A DNA stretch of 64,000 bases from Streptococcus infantis (GCF_021497965.1 NZ_CP046525.1:1178001-1242000), one strand, 5' to 3'; positions 8,761 to 17,115 are shown, numbered from the stretch's first letter. The notes: generated by a model not told the origin, from the letters alone. Numbers and translations are program-made.

Positions 8761-10323
8761 ATGACCAACATTTCAACTGATTTGCAAGATGTCGAAAAGA
8801 TCATCGTACTGGACTACGGAAGCCAGTATAACCAACTTATCTCCCGTCGAATTCGCGAGATTGGTGTCTTTTCAGAACTAAAAAGTCACAAGATTTCGGC
8901 TGACGAAGTCCGTGCTATCAATCCTATCGGGATTGTACTTTCAGGTGGTCCAAACTCTGTTTACGAAGAAGGATCGTTTGATATTGATCCAGAAATTTTC
9001 GAACTGGGAATTCCAATTTTAGGAATCTGCTATGGTATGCAGCTTTTGACTCACAAGCTTGGTGGTAAGGTTGTTCCTGCAAGCGATGCTGGTAACCGTG
9101 AATACGGTCAATCAACATTGACTCACACAGAATCTGCTCTTTTTGCTGGAACTCCAGAAGAACAACTTGTCTTGATGAGCCACGGAGATGCTGTTACAGA
9201 AATTCCTGCTGATTTCATTCGTACTGGTACATCAGCTGACTGTCCTTATGCATCAATCGAAAATCCAGACAAGAAAATCTATGGTATCCAATTCCATCCA
9301 GAGGTTCGTCATTCAGTTCACGGCTATGATATCCTTCGTAACTTTGCCTTGAATATCTGTGGTGCCAAAGGTGACTGGACTATGGATAACTTTATCGAGA
9401 TGCAAATCAAACAAATCCGTGAAAAGGTTGGAGACAAACGTGTTCTCCTTGGTCTTTCAGGTGGTGTTGACTCTTCTGTTGTTGGGGTTCTTCTCCAAAA
9501 AGCCATCGGCGATCAATTGATCTGTATCTTTGTAGACCACGGTCTTCTCCGTAAAGGGGAAGCTGACCAAGTTATGGATATGCTTGGTGGTAAGTTTGGT
9601 TTGAACATTGTCAAAGCAGACGCTGCCAAACGTTTCTTGGATAAATTGGCAGGTGTTTCTGATCCTGAACAAAAACGTAAGATTATCGGTAACGAGTTTG
9701 TCTATGTCTTTGATGATGAAGCAAGCAAACTGAAAGATGTGAAATTCCTTGCCCAAGGAACTCTTTATACAGACGTTATCGAGTCAGGTACTGATACTGC
9801 TCAAACCATCAAGTCTCACCACAACGTTGGTGGACTTCCAGAAGACATGCAGTTTGAACTCATCGAGCCACTTAACACTCTTTACAAAGATGAAGTTCGT
9901 GCCCTCGGTACTGAGCTTGGTATGCCAGATAATATCGTATGGCGCCAACCATTCCCAGGTCCAGGTCTTGCCATCCGTGTCATGGGTGAAATCACTGAAG
10001 AAAAACTTGAAACAGTTCGTGAATCAGATGCTATCCTTCGTGAAGAAATCGCTAAAGCAGGTCTTGACCGCGACATCTGGCAATACTTCACTGTTAACAC
10101 TGGCGTTCGTTCAGTAGGTGTTATGGGAGATGGTCGTACTTATGACTACACTATCGCTATCCGCGCTATCACTTCTATCGATGGAATGACAGCTGATTTT
10201 GCGAAGATTCCATGGGAAGTACTCCAAAAAATCTCAGTTCGTATCGTAAACGAAGTTGATCACGTCAACCGCATCGTCTACGATATCACAAGTAAACCAC
10301 CTGCAACTGTAGAGTGGGAATAG
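8761..10323 (+). CDS. guaA: GMP synthase (glutamine-hydrolysing)
   Basis: A 520-residue enzyme that converts XMP to GMP using ATP and glutamine, the last step of guanine nucleotide synthesis. The N-terminal class I amidotransferase has its nucleophile at C90 (GICYGMQ) and the His/Glu pair in FHPEVRHS. The PP-loop of the synthetase domain, SGGVDSS, is at about 232-238. The C-terminal dimerisation domain ends in KPPATVEWE, the normal end of GuaA. Single gene with its own promoter and terminator. Confidence 0.98.
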   Translation: MTNISTDLQDVEKIIVLDYGSQYNQLISRRIREIGVFSELKSHKISADEVRAINPIGIVLSGGPNSVYEEGSFDIDPEIFELGIPILGICYGMQLLTHKLGGKVVPASDAGNREYGQSTLTHTESALFAGTPEEQLVLMSHGDAVTEIPADFIRTGTSADCPYASIENPDKKIYGIQFHPEVRHSVHGYDILRNFALNICGAKGDWTMDNFIEMQIKQIREKVGDKRVLLGLSGGVDSSVVGVLLQKAIGDQLICIFVDHGLLRKGEADQVMDMLGGKFGLNIVKADAAKRFLDKLAGVSDPEQKRKIIGNEFVYVFDDEASKLKDVKFLAQGTLYTDVIESGTDTAQTIKSHHNVGGLPEDMQFELIEPLNTLYKDEVRALGTELGMPDNIVWRQPFPGPGLAIRVMGEITEEKLETVRESDAILREEIAKAGLDRDIWQYFTVNTGVRSVGVMGDGRTYDYTIAIRAITSIDGMTADFAKIPWEVLQKISVRIVNEVDHVNRIVYDITSKPPATVEWE

Positions 10324-10340
10324 AATTAATGAACTTAAAA

Positions 10341-10374
10341 AAGCCTAGAAATATTGATTTCTAGGACTTTTTAT
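10341..10374 (+). terminator. guaA terminator
   Basis: AAGCCTAGAAAT and ATTTCTAGGACTT form a long stem followed by TTTTATTTT. Confidence 0.85.
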
Positions 10375-10423
10375 TTTATTTAGACAACAATTTAACTACA
10401 AAAGTCTTAAATACTTTATCAAA

Positions 10424-10453
10424 AAAACAGTAAAACCAACTGGTTCTACTGTT
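10424..10453 (-). terminator. Terminator of the DEAD-box helicase gene
   Basis: On the minus strand AACAGTAGAACC and GGTTTTACTGTT pair, followed by TTTTT. Confidence 0.8.
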
Positions 10454-10459
10454 CTAATT

Positions 10460-11803
10460 TTAAAAGGTTTGACGCTTGGCCTTACGTTCTGCACGCCCGC
10501 GAGCACGACTTTCTGCTCGCTTAGCTTTGCGACGTTTTTCATCTACTGCCCATTTAATTTTTTTCTTATAGCCTGGTTTAACTTTTTTCTTTTTCTTTTT
10601 AACCAAGCCAATCATTTCGATGTCCAGTTTTTCCTGTTTTTTCTCACGATTAGCACGGCGATCTCGATCATAGGTATCTTGGAATTCTCCATCTTTGACG
10701 ACTTTCGGAGTAAACTTGATCCCCAATTTCTCCAATTCGCGAATATCTGAGTCATCACTAGGCTGGTAGAGGGTAATGGCTGTACCTGGCAAACCATTAC
10801 GTCCAGTTCGTCCAACACGGTGGACAAAGAAAGACAAATCCTGTGGAATAGCATCATTGATAACGTGGCTGACACCTTCAATATCAATCCCACGCGCAGC
10901 TAGGTCAGTCGCAACGATGTACTCAAAATCAAGATTTTTCACCTGATTCATGATCCGTTTGCGTTCACGAGGAGCAATATCTCCATGAATCTTAGCTACT
11001 TTTAGACCTTGTGTAGTCAGGTAAGCATGCAATTCATCTGCACGTGTTTTTGTATTCACAAAAATCATGGCAAGATACGGTTGCATGACTTGAGTCAATT
11101 CATAAATCTGGGCATTCTTGTCACGTCCCTTAGTAGAAATCAACCAGTTATCAATGGTATCAGAGATGACTGTTTTGGTCTTGATTTTTTCCATGACAGG
11201 ATTTGACAAGTATTTTTTCAAGAACGGTTGCAGTTTTTGTGGAATAGTCGCTGAGAAGACCATAAATTGCAAGTCCTTGGGAAGACTTCCTGCAATCTTA
11301 TCAACTGTTTCCAAGAATCCCATATCCAAGGTCATATCTGCTTCATCGACTACAAAGGTCTTAGCCTTATGAATAGCCAAATCACCAGATTTTACCAAGT
11401 CATAAATACGCCCAGGAGTTCCAATAACGATATGTGGCTGATTGCTGGCAAGTTTTTCAATCTGACGCGCCTTGTCTGTACCACCAACATAGTTGGCAAC
11501 ACGAATTTCTACTTCAGAATGTTCCGCAATCTGGCGAGCTGCCTGGTAAATCTGAGTTGCCAACTCACGACTAGGAGCTGTGATAACGGCTTGTACACTA
11601 TCACTCTCTTCATCTAGCTGTTGGAAAATTGGTAACAAGAAGGTATGGGTCTTTCCTGAACCTGTTTTTGATTCACCGACCAAGTCACGACCTGCCAAAA
11701 CAATAGGAATCAACTTTTCTTGCACTTCGGTAGGCGTCGTAAACTTCAACTCTTCCAAAGCTTTTTCTATATACTTCTTAAATTTAAATTGTGTAAATGA
11801 CAT
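10460..11803 (-). CDS. DEAD-box ATP-dependent RNA helicase (CshB-like)
   Basis: A 447-residue RNA helicase that unwinds RNA duplexes, likely in ribosome assembly or RNA decay. It shows the Q motif (TTPTEVQEKLIP), motif I SKTGSGKT (45-52), DEAD (153-156), SAT (FSATIPQKL) and the C-terminal HRVGRTGR motif. The tail after residue 400 is very basic (KKKKKVKPGYKKKIKW and RKAKRAESRARGRAERKAKR), which fits an RNA-binding extension. Among Firmicute families it looks closest to CshB, but that is a judgement by length and tail. Single gene with its own terminator. Confidence 0.93.
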   Translation of the reverse strand: MSFTQFKFKKYIEKALEELKFTTPTEVQEKLIPIVLAGRDLVGESKTGSGKTHTFLLPIFQQLDEESDSVQAVITAPSRELATQIYQAARQIAEHSEVEIRVANYVGGTDKARQIEKLASNQPHIVIGTPGRIYDLVKSGDLAIHKAKTFVVDEADMTLDMGFLETVDKIAGSLPKDLQFMVFSATIPQKLQPFLKKYLSNPVMEKIKTKTVISDTIDNWLISTKGRDKNAQIYELTQVMQPYLAMIFVNTKTRADELHAYLTTQGLKVAKIHGDIAPRERKRIMNQVKNLDFEYIVATDLAARGIDIEGVSHVINDAIPQDLSFFVHRVGRTGRNGLPGTAITLYQPSDDSDIRELEKLGIKFTPKVVKDGEFQDTYDRDRRANREKKQEKLDIEMIGLVKKKKKKVKPGYKKKIKWAVDEKRRKAKRAESRARGRAERKAKRQTF

Positions 11804-11915
11804 AATTTCCTCGATTCTATCTATCTTCTCATTATACCATAATTTAGTTTATTACAGGGAGGTATTTCCGTCAAGGGTAATCGCTTGAAAATTCCAAGGA
11901 CAAGCATACAAGAGA

Positions 11916-11947
11916 AACACTCCTAGTTGCGATGAACAAGGAGTGTT
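11916..11947 (-). terminator. Terminator of the siderophore uptake operon
   Basis: AACACTCC and GGAGTGTT pair around a 16-base loop; on the minus strand TTTCTCTT follows. Confidence 0.6.
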
Positions 11948-11953
11948 ATAAGA

Positions 11954-12649
11954 TCACTTGAGAACCCACTGCTCTCTTAGCCAATCACAAAACTGATGAT
12001 AGCGTTCGTTAAGAGCTTCATGATGCCCATAAGCATCAAATGTAGAATATGTTGTGGGAACTGCTTCTGAAATCAGGTTATGTAGTTCCCTTGCAAACAT
12101 CGGAGCCTTAGACAGGCGATTGGAATGATTGGCACCTTCTATCTGACCATTTTGCAGATAAATAAGACTTTGACTCTGTATCAGGTCATGTTCCCTACAA
12201 AATTCTGTAAAGTCTGGATACCAGAAAGAACCACAGACAGAAAAGATACAGGTCACAGGAAGATAACTACTATAGAGACTATAGATAGCAGCAAGACCAC
12301 CAAGTGAATAACCACCATATGCAATCCTATTTTCATCAATCAAGTAGGCTTTTTTTAGAGTTGTTAGAATTCCTTGAAAGAGCTTCTCATGATAGGCTTC
12401 TACCTTCCCACCAAAATCCGAAGCCCCTTCTTTTAAAGCACTAGCTTTCCAAGGTGTAAAGTCATTCAGACGGCTTTCTGGAATCAAACCCACCAAAATC
12501 ACAGATTGAGATAGGTCTGACAAATAGTCCAGTTCCCCATCGTTTAGAAGTACAATTGGGTAGGCTTGTTTAGAGTCATAGTTTGAAGGAAGGCTGACCC
12601 TAACCTGAATTCTTTCCCAGTTAAACTCCTTATTTCTTGATAAAGTCAT
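11954..12649 (-). CDS. Alpha/beta-hydrolase esterase (IroE/BesA-like, putative siderophore esterase)
   Basis: A 231-residue esterase of the enterochelin-esterase-like family. The nucleophile elbow GGYSLGG has its serine at about residue 115, and the likely catalytic histidine is in AYGHHEALNER near the end. No signal peptide is seen, so it acts in the cytosol. It is the last gene of an operon for ferric-chelate uptake and would open the imported chelate to free the iron. The ATG at 12649 overlaps the end of the binding-protein gene by 20 bases; a TTG at 12670 is a possible earlier start, and neither has a clear RBS. Siderophore cleavage is inferred from family and context. Confidence 0.8.
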   Translation of the reverse strand: MTLSRNKEFNWERIQVRVSLPSNYDSKQAYPIVLLNDGELDYLSDLSQSVILVGLIPESRLNDFTPWKASALKEGASDFGGKVEAYHEKLFQGILTTLKKAYLIDENRIAYGGYSLGGLAAIYSLYSSYLPVTCIFSVCGSFWYPDFTEFCREHDLIQSQSLIYLQNGQIEGANHSNRLSKAPMFARELHNLISEAVPTTYSTFDAYGHHEALNERYHQFCDWLREQWVLK

Positions 12650-13640
12650 TGATTTTTTCAAGTGAATCAATCACTGCAGGACCGTAGTCCATCAACTCAT
12701 CGTAAGAGATGGTCATGATTTTTTGATTCTTGATTGCTGGGACATTTTCCAAAACAGTGTTTGCCTTCATCAAATCCACTGCTTTTTCATCCAATTTTTT
12801 GTTGCGATCGCTAGTTACATAGATAATCAACTCTGGATCCATTGATACTAGATTTTCCAAGGTCAAGCCAGATGTTCCTGTTGCAACATTGGTATAACCA
12901 AGTTGGTTAAGCAAGCTTTCTTGAAGGGCTGACTTGTAGGCACCAAAGGTTTCGTCATTGTAGGCAACCATAATTAAAGCTTTTTTCTTTTCACCCTGTG
13001 TTTCTGGGTTGGCTTTTTTAACCGCATCGATTTTAGCTTGCAATTGCTCTGCGTATTGATTCGCCTTGTCTTGAACATTGAAAATAGTACCAAGATTCTT
13101 TACATCTTCTACGATATTTCCCAAATCCTGTTGAATATTTGATAGTGAGGCTTTTTGCGTATAAACAGGGATTTTATTTTCATTCCAAGCACTAATCGTT
13201 CCCATTGACTTTTCAGAGAACATCATGTTGCGCCCCATCAAGGCATCAGGTTCATAAGAAAGAACCGTTTCTTGTGAGACTGATTTCTTATCCCCGATAT
13301 GAGGGATGGCTTCAATGGCATCCTTGTATTTACCAGTTACGGCATTATCAGGATTGAGCATGCCGGCAATTTTATCTTTCAAACCAAGTTCAAGTAGAAT
13401 TTCAGTTGTTGAAAGGTTGTTGGTGATAACCTTTTCAGGAGCCTTTTCAAAGACTTGCTCGACTTCGTTTCCTTTGGCATCGTATGTTTTGATGGTTACA
13501 GGATAGCTTGTTTCTGTAGTAGCTTTTTGACTAACTTCTGTTGTAGCTGGTGCAGTTGCTGTTTCTTTAGATGTGTTGCTACAAGCCGCCAAAGATAAGG
13601 TAGCTACTGTTACGAGCAAAATACTGAGTGATTTTTTCAT
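12630..13640 (-). CDS. Ferric-chelate/siderophore ABC transporter substrate-binding lipoprotein
   Basis: A 336-residue cell-surface lipoprotein of the FecB/periplasmic-binding type (class III, helical backbone). The signal peptide ends in the lipobox LSLAAC with the lipidated cysteine at C20, followed by a Thr/Ser/Ala-rich linker. The two-lobed domain starts near VTIKTYDAKGNEVEQVFEKA and includes the usual EKVITNNLSTTEILLELGL segment. It captures an iron complex or haem for the permease and ATPase encoded upstream. It is separated from the ATPase gene by only 18 bases. The exact ligand cannot be told from sequence. Confidence 0.92.
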   Translation of the reverse strand: MKKSLSILLVTVATLSLAACSNTSKETATAPATTEVSQKATTETSYPVTIKTYDAKGNEVEQVFEKAPEKVITNNLSTTEILLELGLKDKIAGMLNPDNAVTGKYKDAIEAIPHIGDKKSVSQETVLSYEPDALMGRNMMFSEKSMGTISAWNENKIPVYTQKASLSNIQQDLGNIVEDVKNLGTIFNVQDKANQYAEQLQAKIDAVKKANPETQGEKKKALIMVAYNDETFGAYKSALQESLLNQLGYTNVATGTSGLTLENLVSMDPELIIYVTSDRNKKLDEKAVDLMKANTVLENVPAIKNQKIMTISYDELMDYGPAVIDSLEKINDFIKK

Positions 13641-13658
13641 GTCAATTTCCTTTAAATC

Positions 13659-14414
13659 TTATAAATAGTGAATCATGGCTTGCTGGTCTTCCGTCCAAGT
13701 AACCTTACTTTGGACACCATAGACAACCTGCAAAGACTCAGGAGTGATGGTCTCTTTTGGAGTACCTTGGTAAACTATCTCTCCCTCTTTCATCAGATAG
13801 AGATAGTCTGAATAGCGACAAGCTAGCTGAATATCATGCAAGACGGCTAACACATTGATCTTGAGATTTTTAACAATGGTCAACAAGTCCAGCTGGTATT
13901 TGATATCTAGATGATTGGTCGGTTCGTCTAAGAGCAAGAGTGAAGGTTCTTGAGCTAAGGCACGTGCTAACAAAACTCGCTGTCTCTCTCCTCCTGATAG
14001 AGAAGAGTAAAGGCGATTTCTCTTTTCGAGCATATCTACCTTGGCTAGAGCATCCTCAACCAAGGCAAAGTCTTTTTCTTTTTCCTTTTGTAAGAAAGAG
14101 AGATGGGGTGTTCTGCCCAGCATAACGATTTCTTCAACCGTACAATCAAATTGGAGTTGATTGAACTGGGTGATGACTGCCATCTGTTTTGCCGTTTCCT
14201 TAACGCTCATTTGTTCCAAGGGTTTCCCATCAAGGGAAATCAGGCCCTGATCAGGCTTTTCCTGTCGATAGAGGAGTTTCAACAAACTAGTCTTCCCACT
14301 TCCATTGGGTCCCAAAATCGTATGAAATTGGTTGCCCTCCAGTTTGAGTGAGACTCCTTTGAGAATCTTTTTTTCTCCGATTCCAAAGTGAATATCCTGA
14401 CACATTAAGTCCAT
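13659..14414 (-). CDS. Ferric-chelate ABC transporter ATP-binding protein (FecE/FhuC family)
   Basis: A 251-residue ATPase. Walker A GPNGSGKTS lies near residues 34-42, the signature is LSGGERQRVLLARAL, and Walker B is LLLLDEPTNHLD, all typical of the FecE/FhuC/BtuD group. It energises import through the FecCD-type permease encoded two bases upstream of its start. It is the second gene of the operon permease-ATPase-binding protein-esterase. Confidence 0.93.
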   Translation of the reverse strand: MDLMCQDIHFGIGEKKILKGVSLKLEGNQFHTILGPNGSGKTSLLKLLYRQEKPDQGLISLDGKPLEQMSVKETAKQMAVITQFNQLQFDCTVEEIVMLGRTPHLSFLQKEKEKDFALVEDALAKVDMLEKRNRLYSSLSGGERQRVLLARALAQEPSLLLLDEPTNHLDIKYQLDLLTIVKNLKINVLAVLHDIQLACRYSDYLYLMKEGEIVYQGTPKETITPESLQVVYGVQSKVTWTEDQQAMIHYL

Positions 14415-14415
14415 A

Positions 14416-15462
14416 TCAGACCTTCACCTCCCTTCGTCTACTTGCAACCATGTAGATAAAGAAAGGTGCACCTACTAGGGCCGTGAAAATACCAATCGGC
14501 AGCTCAGCATTTTGGATTAAAACACGAGCAAGAACATCTGCCCAGATAACAAAGAGGGCGCCGAGCAAGGTTGCTATCGGAAAAAGCCTTCTGTAGTTTG
14601 TACCCACCAAACTTCTCGCCAAATGTGGGGTAATAAGACCAACGAAGCCGATAATTCCACAGGTTGATACCAAGATAGCTGTCAGCACAGCCACAATAGC
14701 CACATAGAGATACCAGTAAAAACGTAGAGGAATCCCCAAGGTCAAGGCTGCCTCATCTCCCATCATCATGGCATTAAAAACACGGTATTGGGTAGAGAAA
14801 AATAAAAAGGCTATTCCCACAACTACTGCTGGCAGGGTTAAGTGAGCCCATGAGATCCCTGCTAGAGAACCCATGGTCCAAAACTTGATGCTCATGACAC
14901 TGTCAGCATTAGCGCCAATTGAGATAATAAAGTTTGAAAAAGCCAAAAAGAGTGCATTGACCACAGTCCCTGATAAAATGAGGCTTGAAGTTGTCATCCT
15001 GCCTTGCATGGAAGCAATGACTAAGACTGCAACTGTTGCCACAAGCGCTCCAAGGAAAGAGCCGAGACCAATCATGACTTTAAACCCAAGAATGATGCTC
15101 AACGTAGCGCCAAAGGTTGCCCCAGCTGAAATCCCTAACACATAAGGTTCAGCAATGGGGTTATTGACTGTTGACTGCATCACGCTTCCACACATAGAAA
15201 GACCCGCGCCAACTATCAAACCTAGAAAGACCCGTGGCAATCTCATATTCCAAACAATAGCAAGTGTCGACTTCGAAATGTCTCCTATATCCAACGGAGC
15301 TCCCATCTTACTGAATATAATCCGATAGGTATCACTCAAACTAATTTGAACAGAACCCATAGAAACAGCAAAAAATAGAGAGACTCCCAATGCTACAAGC
15401 AAAAAAGCTAGCAGAAAAAAATATCGCAGGTTTTGATGGCTTCCAGAAAATTTGGAAAGCAT
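14416..15462 (-). CDS. Ferric-chelate ABC transporter permease (FecCD family)
   Basis: A 348-residue polytopic membrane protein with about ten hydrophobic helices and the FecCD-typical blocks NPIAEPYVLGISAGATFGA, RLPRVFLGLIVGAGLS, and GFVGLITPHLAR, the last being the ATPase-docking region. Only one permease gene is present, so the channel is probably a homodimer, unlike the two-permease pia and piu systems of pneumococcus. First gene of the operon; RBS GGGAGGG sits before the ATG and a good promoter lies upstream. Confidence 0.93.
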   Translation of the reverse strand: MLSKFSGSHQNLRYFFLLAFLLVALGVSLFFAVSMGSVQISLSDTYRIIFSKMGAPLDIGDISKSTLAIVWNMRLPRVFLGLIVGAGLSMCGSVMQSTVNNPIAEPYVLGISAGATFGATLSIILGFKVMIGLGSFLGALVATVAVLVIASMQGRMTTSSLILSGTVVNALFLAFSNFIISIGANADSVMSIKFWTMGSLAGISWAHLTLPAVVVGIAFLFFSTQYRVFNAMMMGDEAALTLGIPLRFYWYLYVAIVAVLTAILVSTCGIIGFVGLITPHLARSLVGTNYRRLFPIATLLGALFVIWADVLARVLIQNAELPIGIFTALVGAPFFIYMVASRRREVKV

Positions 15463-15511
15463 GAAACCCTCCCTTAATTAAAGATTAAAAATTTAGACAA
15501 TTTTCATAATT

Positions 15512-15540
15512 AGTATACCACATTTCCAAATCAGGAACAA
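15512..15540 (-). promoter_or_regulatory. Promoter of the siderophore uptake operon
   Basis: On the minus strand: -35 TTGTTC (15535-15540), 17 bases, and -10 TATACT (15512-15517) with TGG in front. The 49-base leader contains an AT-rich near-palindrome (TAATTATGAAAATTGT), but no regulator site could be assigned with confidence. Confidence 0.7.
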
Positions 15541-15555
15541 GACTAGAAAAATATA

Positions 15556-15583
15556 GAAAAAAGCCCTCTGAAGTCAGAGAGCT
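15556..15583 (-). terminator. Terminator 1 of the rpsO 3' block
   Basis: On the minus strand AGCTCTCTGA-CT-TCAGAGGGCT is followed by TTTTTT. It lies 11 bases after hairpin element copy A1. Confidence 0.8.
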
Positions 15584-15594
15584 AATTTGAGCTT

Positions 15595-15683
15595 GGGCTA
15601 AAATCCTAGTGAAAAAGATGAAACTCCTTGTGTTCATCGAACACTGTGTCCTTTCCCTATTTTCATACGGATTTTTATCGCCC
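15595..15683 (-). repeat. Structured hairpin element, copy A1
   Basis: An 89-base imperfect hairpin. Minus-strand stems, in order inwards, are GGGC/GCCC, AATCC/GGATT, TGAAAA/TTTTCA, GAAA/TTTC and GTGTTC/GAACAC. Single-stranded parts match the other two copies (GTA and CTA beside the TGAAAA stem, ATAGG, and AGGAG). Compared with the copies at 15925-16015 and 40708-40797, most stems keep pairing although the bases differ. Confidence 0.8.
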
Positions 15684-15693
15684 TTAGCATCAT

Positions 15694-15753
15694 AATTCTT
15701 GCTGGATAAAACGTTTATAGACTAGGTGGCAAGCCGAAGATCGAACAAGAATT
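15694..15753. repeat. Second-type hairpin, copy B2
   Basis: AATTCTTG and CAAGAATT pair perfectly over 8 bases around a 44-base interior that contains CTAGGTGGCAAGCCGAAGAT, similar to CTAGGAACCGTAACCGAAGAT in copy B1. Function unknown. Confidence 0.5.
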
Positions 15754-15768
15754 TTAGTGAAATAAAAA

Positions 15769-15786
15769 ATCTCCCCAAAGGGAGAT
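15769..15786 (-). terminator. Terminator 2 of the rpsO 3' block
   Basis: On the minus strand ATCTCCC-TTTG-GGGAGAT is followed by TTTTTATTT. Confidence 0.8.
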
Positions 15787-15801
15787 GATCTGGTTTATTT
15801 T

Positions 15802-15859
15802 ACCTTACAGTGCTAGGAACCGTAACCGAAGATAATACTTGAGTATATCGAGGTAAGGT
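15802..15859. repeat. Second-type hairpin, copy B1
   Basis: ACCTTAC and GTAAGGT close a 58-base unit that also holds an inner hairpin, ATACTTGAGTAT. On the + strand its interior has CTAGGAACCGTAACCGAAGAT, related to copy B2 and loosely reminiscent of pneumococcal BOX modules. Function unknown. Confidence 0.5.
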
Positions 15860-15875
15860 GACGAAAATAAAAAAA

Positions 15876-15894
15876 GCTACTCAACTAGAGTAGC
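15876..15894 (-). terminator. Terminator 3 (rpsO proximal)
   Basis: On the minus strand GCTACTC-TAGTT-GAGTAGC is followed by TTTTTTT. This is probably the main rpsO terminator. Confidence 0.85.
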
Positions 15895-15900
15895 CTTATG

Positions 15901-16028
15901 TTCAAGATATGCTCAATTGAACACGGCCTAAGCACTTGGCAAAAAAGATAAAATCTCCTAGAAACTGAAGTTTCTTCGTCAATTTTCCTATTTTTGCTTT
16001 GTGCTTTTGACGGCCTTTGTATCTTGAA
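15901..16028 (-). repeat. Structured hairpin element, copy A3, directly after the rpsO stop codon
   Basis: The core is 15925-16015; minus-strand stems are GGCC/GGCC, AGCAC/GTGCT, GCAAAA/TTTTGC, AAAAT/ATTTT and AGAAACT/AGTTTCT. A further outer stem TTCAAGATA/TATCTTGAA (15901-15909 with 16020-16028) starts at the base next to the rpsO stop. The stems pair as in copies A1 and pnp but with different bases. Confidence 0.8.
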
Positions 16029-16298
16029 TTAGCGACGAAGTCCTAGAGAGTTAATCAACTCACGGTAACGGTTAACGTCGTTTTTACGCAAGTATGCAAG
16101 CAAATTACGACGGCGACCGATTTTCTTCATCAAACCACGGTAAGTAGCGTGGTCTTTTTTGTGTTGTTTGATGTGTTCGTTAAGGTGGTTGATTTCCCAA
16201 GTAAGGACAGCAACTTGAACCTCTACTGAACCAGTGTCACCTTCGTGACGTGCATATTGTGCGATGATTTCATTTTTTTTCTCTTTTGAGATTGCCAT
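16029..16298 (-). CDS. rpsO: 30S ribosomal protein S15
   Basis: An 89-residue ribosomal protein that binds 16S rRNA early in 30S assembly and forms an intersubunit bridge. The full S15 pattern is present, including the basic core [20 protein letters not shown] and the ending INSLGLRR. Normal length. It has its own strong promoter and a 90-base leader. It is followed directly by a structured 3' element and three terminators in a row. In many bacteria rpsO and pnp form an operon; here they are about 22 kb apart. Confidence 0.98.
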   Translation of the reverse strand: MAISKEKKNEIIAQYARHEGDTGSVEVQVAVLTWEINHLNEHIKQHKKDHATYRGLMKKIGRRRNLLAYLRKNDVNRYRELINSLGLRR

Positions 16299-16388
16299 GA
16301 TGTTTCTCCTTTTTATTTGGCTTCATCCGAGTGACAGGTTGGCATGCCTGTAACCAAGAAGAAGTTATTTGTCTTTACGACAGTTCTT
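16299..16388 (-). promoter_or_regulatory. rpsO leader, possible S15 autoregulatory RNA
   Basis: The minus-strand leader can fold a stem with ACAGG and CCTGT arms around CATGCCAA, then an RBS AAAGGAGAAAC before the ATG. S15 represses its own leader in many bacteria, but no exact known motif was recognised, so this is an inference. Confidence 0.4.
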
Positions 16389-16417
16389 ATTCTACCAAGA
16401 ACTAGCTTCTTTGTCAA
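16389..16417 (-). promoter_or_regulatory. rpsO promoter
   Basis: On the minus strand: consensus -35 TTGACA (16412-16417), 17 bases, -10 TAGAAT (16389-16394) with TGG in front. Confidence 0.85.
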
Positions 16418-16446
16418 CTGATTTACTATTCTTACCGCAAAAGTGC

Positions 16447-16452
16447 TATAAT
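16447..16452 (+). promoter_or_regulatory. -10 element (TGCTATAAT) of the small membrane protein gene
   Basis: A perfect extended -10, 50 bases before the chosen start; no clear -35. Confidence 0.6.
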
Positions 16453-16503
16453 AGTTATAGGAAGGATATCTAAGGTGATAGCTTGAAAAATGAGGTGATT
16501 ACC

Positions 16504-16875
16504 ATGCGTAAATTCTTCAAATATCTCCCCTACTATCTGGTTGTATTTTTCTTTTATTGTCCACTTTATGGATTTTTTATTCTACTATTACAGAATCCAA
16601 AACTAACGGAGCTCTATCTTTTAAATATATTTATCCTTACGCCCATCGTAGTTTTTATAGTTTCGCTTCTTTATAGCTATCGATTTGGTTTTTCACTGCA
16701 TTGGCTTTTAGGTAGTTGCTTACTCTATGGATTTACTATCATTCCTTTCAGAGAATTTATCATTGTTTATTTCCTAGCCTATGAAATCCTTATTCTACTA
16801 GGTACAGTTATTGGTGCCACTATCAAGTATCTGGTTCAAAAACTGAAAAACAAAAAACTTTCACAAAATCCTTGA
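16504..16875 (+). CDS. Small hypothetical membrane protein
   Basis: A 123-residue protein with four predicted membrane helices (about 8-30, 40-60, 66-88 and 90-112) and a basic tail ending KLKNKKLSQNP. The ATG at 16504 is chosen because GAGGTGAT lies six bases before it; a TTG at 16483 is in frame but has no RBS. I do not recognise a family. It is divergent from rpsO, and its stop codon overlaps the -35 of the thrS promoter, so the gene is tightly packed. Confidence 0.65.
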   Translation: MRKFFKYLPYYLVVFFFYCPLYGFFILLLQNPKLTELYLLNIFILTPIVVFIVSLLYSYRFGFSLHWLLGSCLLYGFTIIPFREFIIVYFLAYEILILLGTVIGATIKYLVQKLKNKKLSQNP

Positions 16876-16899
16876 AAAATCTCGCAATCATGCTATAAT
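16872..16899 (+). promoter_or_regulatory. thrS promoter
   Basis: -35 TTGAAA (16872-16877), 16 bases, -10 TATAAT (16894-16899) with TGC in front. It overlaps the end of the preceding gene. Confidence 0.8.
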
Positions 16900-16904
16900 A
16901 ATGC

Positions 16905-17115
16905 ATAGAGACAAGTCACTTAGAATCTTTCTTTTAGAGAGTGCGTGGTTGCTGAGAACGCATAGGAAGTCTAAACTGATACTACTCTACTAACTTTTAT
17001 GCAAACATAAAACGGTGGCCACGTTAGAGCCAATCAGAGGTGTCCCTCTTTTTTGAGGAACATAAATGAAGGTGGAACCACGTTGCGACGTCCTTTCGAG
17101 GAGGTCGCTTTTTGT
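16905..17115 (+). ncRNA. T-box leader of thrS
   Basis: A leader of about 210 bases. It contains the T-box sequence AAGGTGGAACCACG (17069-17082) that pairs with uncharged tRNA, followed by a terminator (GCGAC...GTCGC with inner CCT/AGG, 17085-17108, then TTTTTG). A second stem, GAGGTGTCCCTC with a T run, lies at about 17036-17056. Several ACT triplets occur in the specifier region near 16978-16991, as expected for threonine, but the exact specifier was not pinned down. Confidence 0.9.

Noticed and set aside
10469-10750. Hydrophobic + strand frame opposite the helicase tail
   Set aside because: It is the reverse of a Lys-rich coding region, which always gives Phe/Leu-rich translations.
15802-15859. 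BOX element of pneumococcus
   Set aside because: Only loose similarity (CTAGGAA and ACTTGAGTA-like pieces); the boxA/boxC ends are absent.
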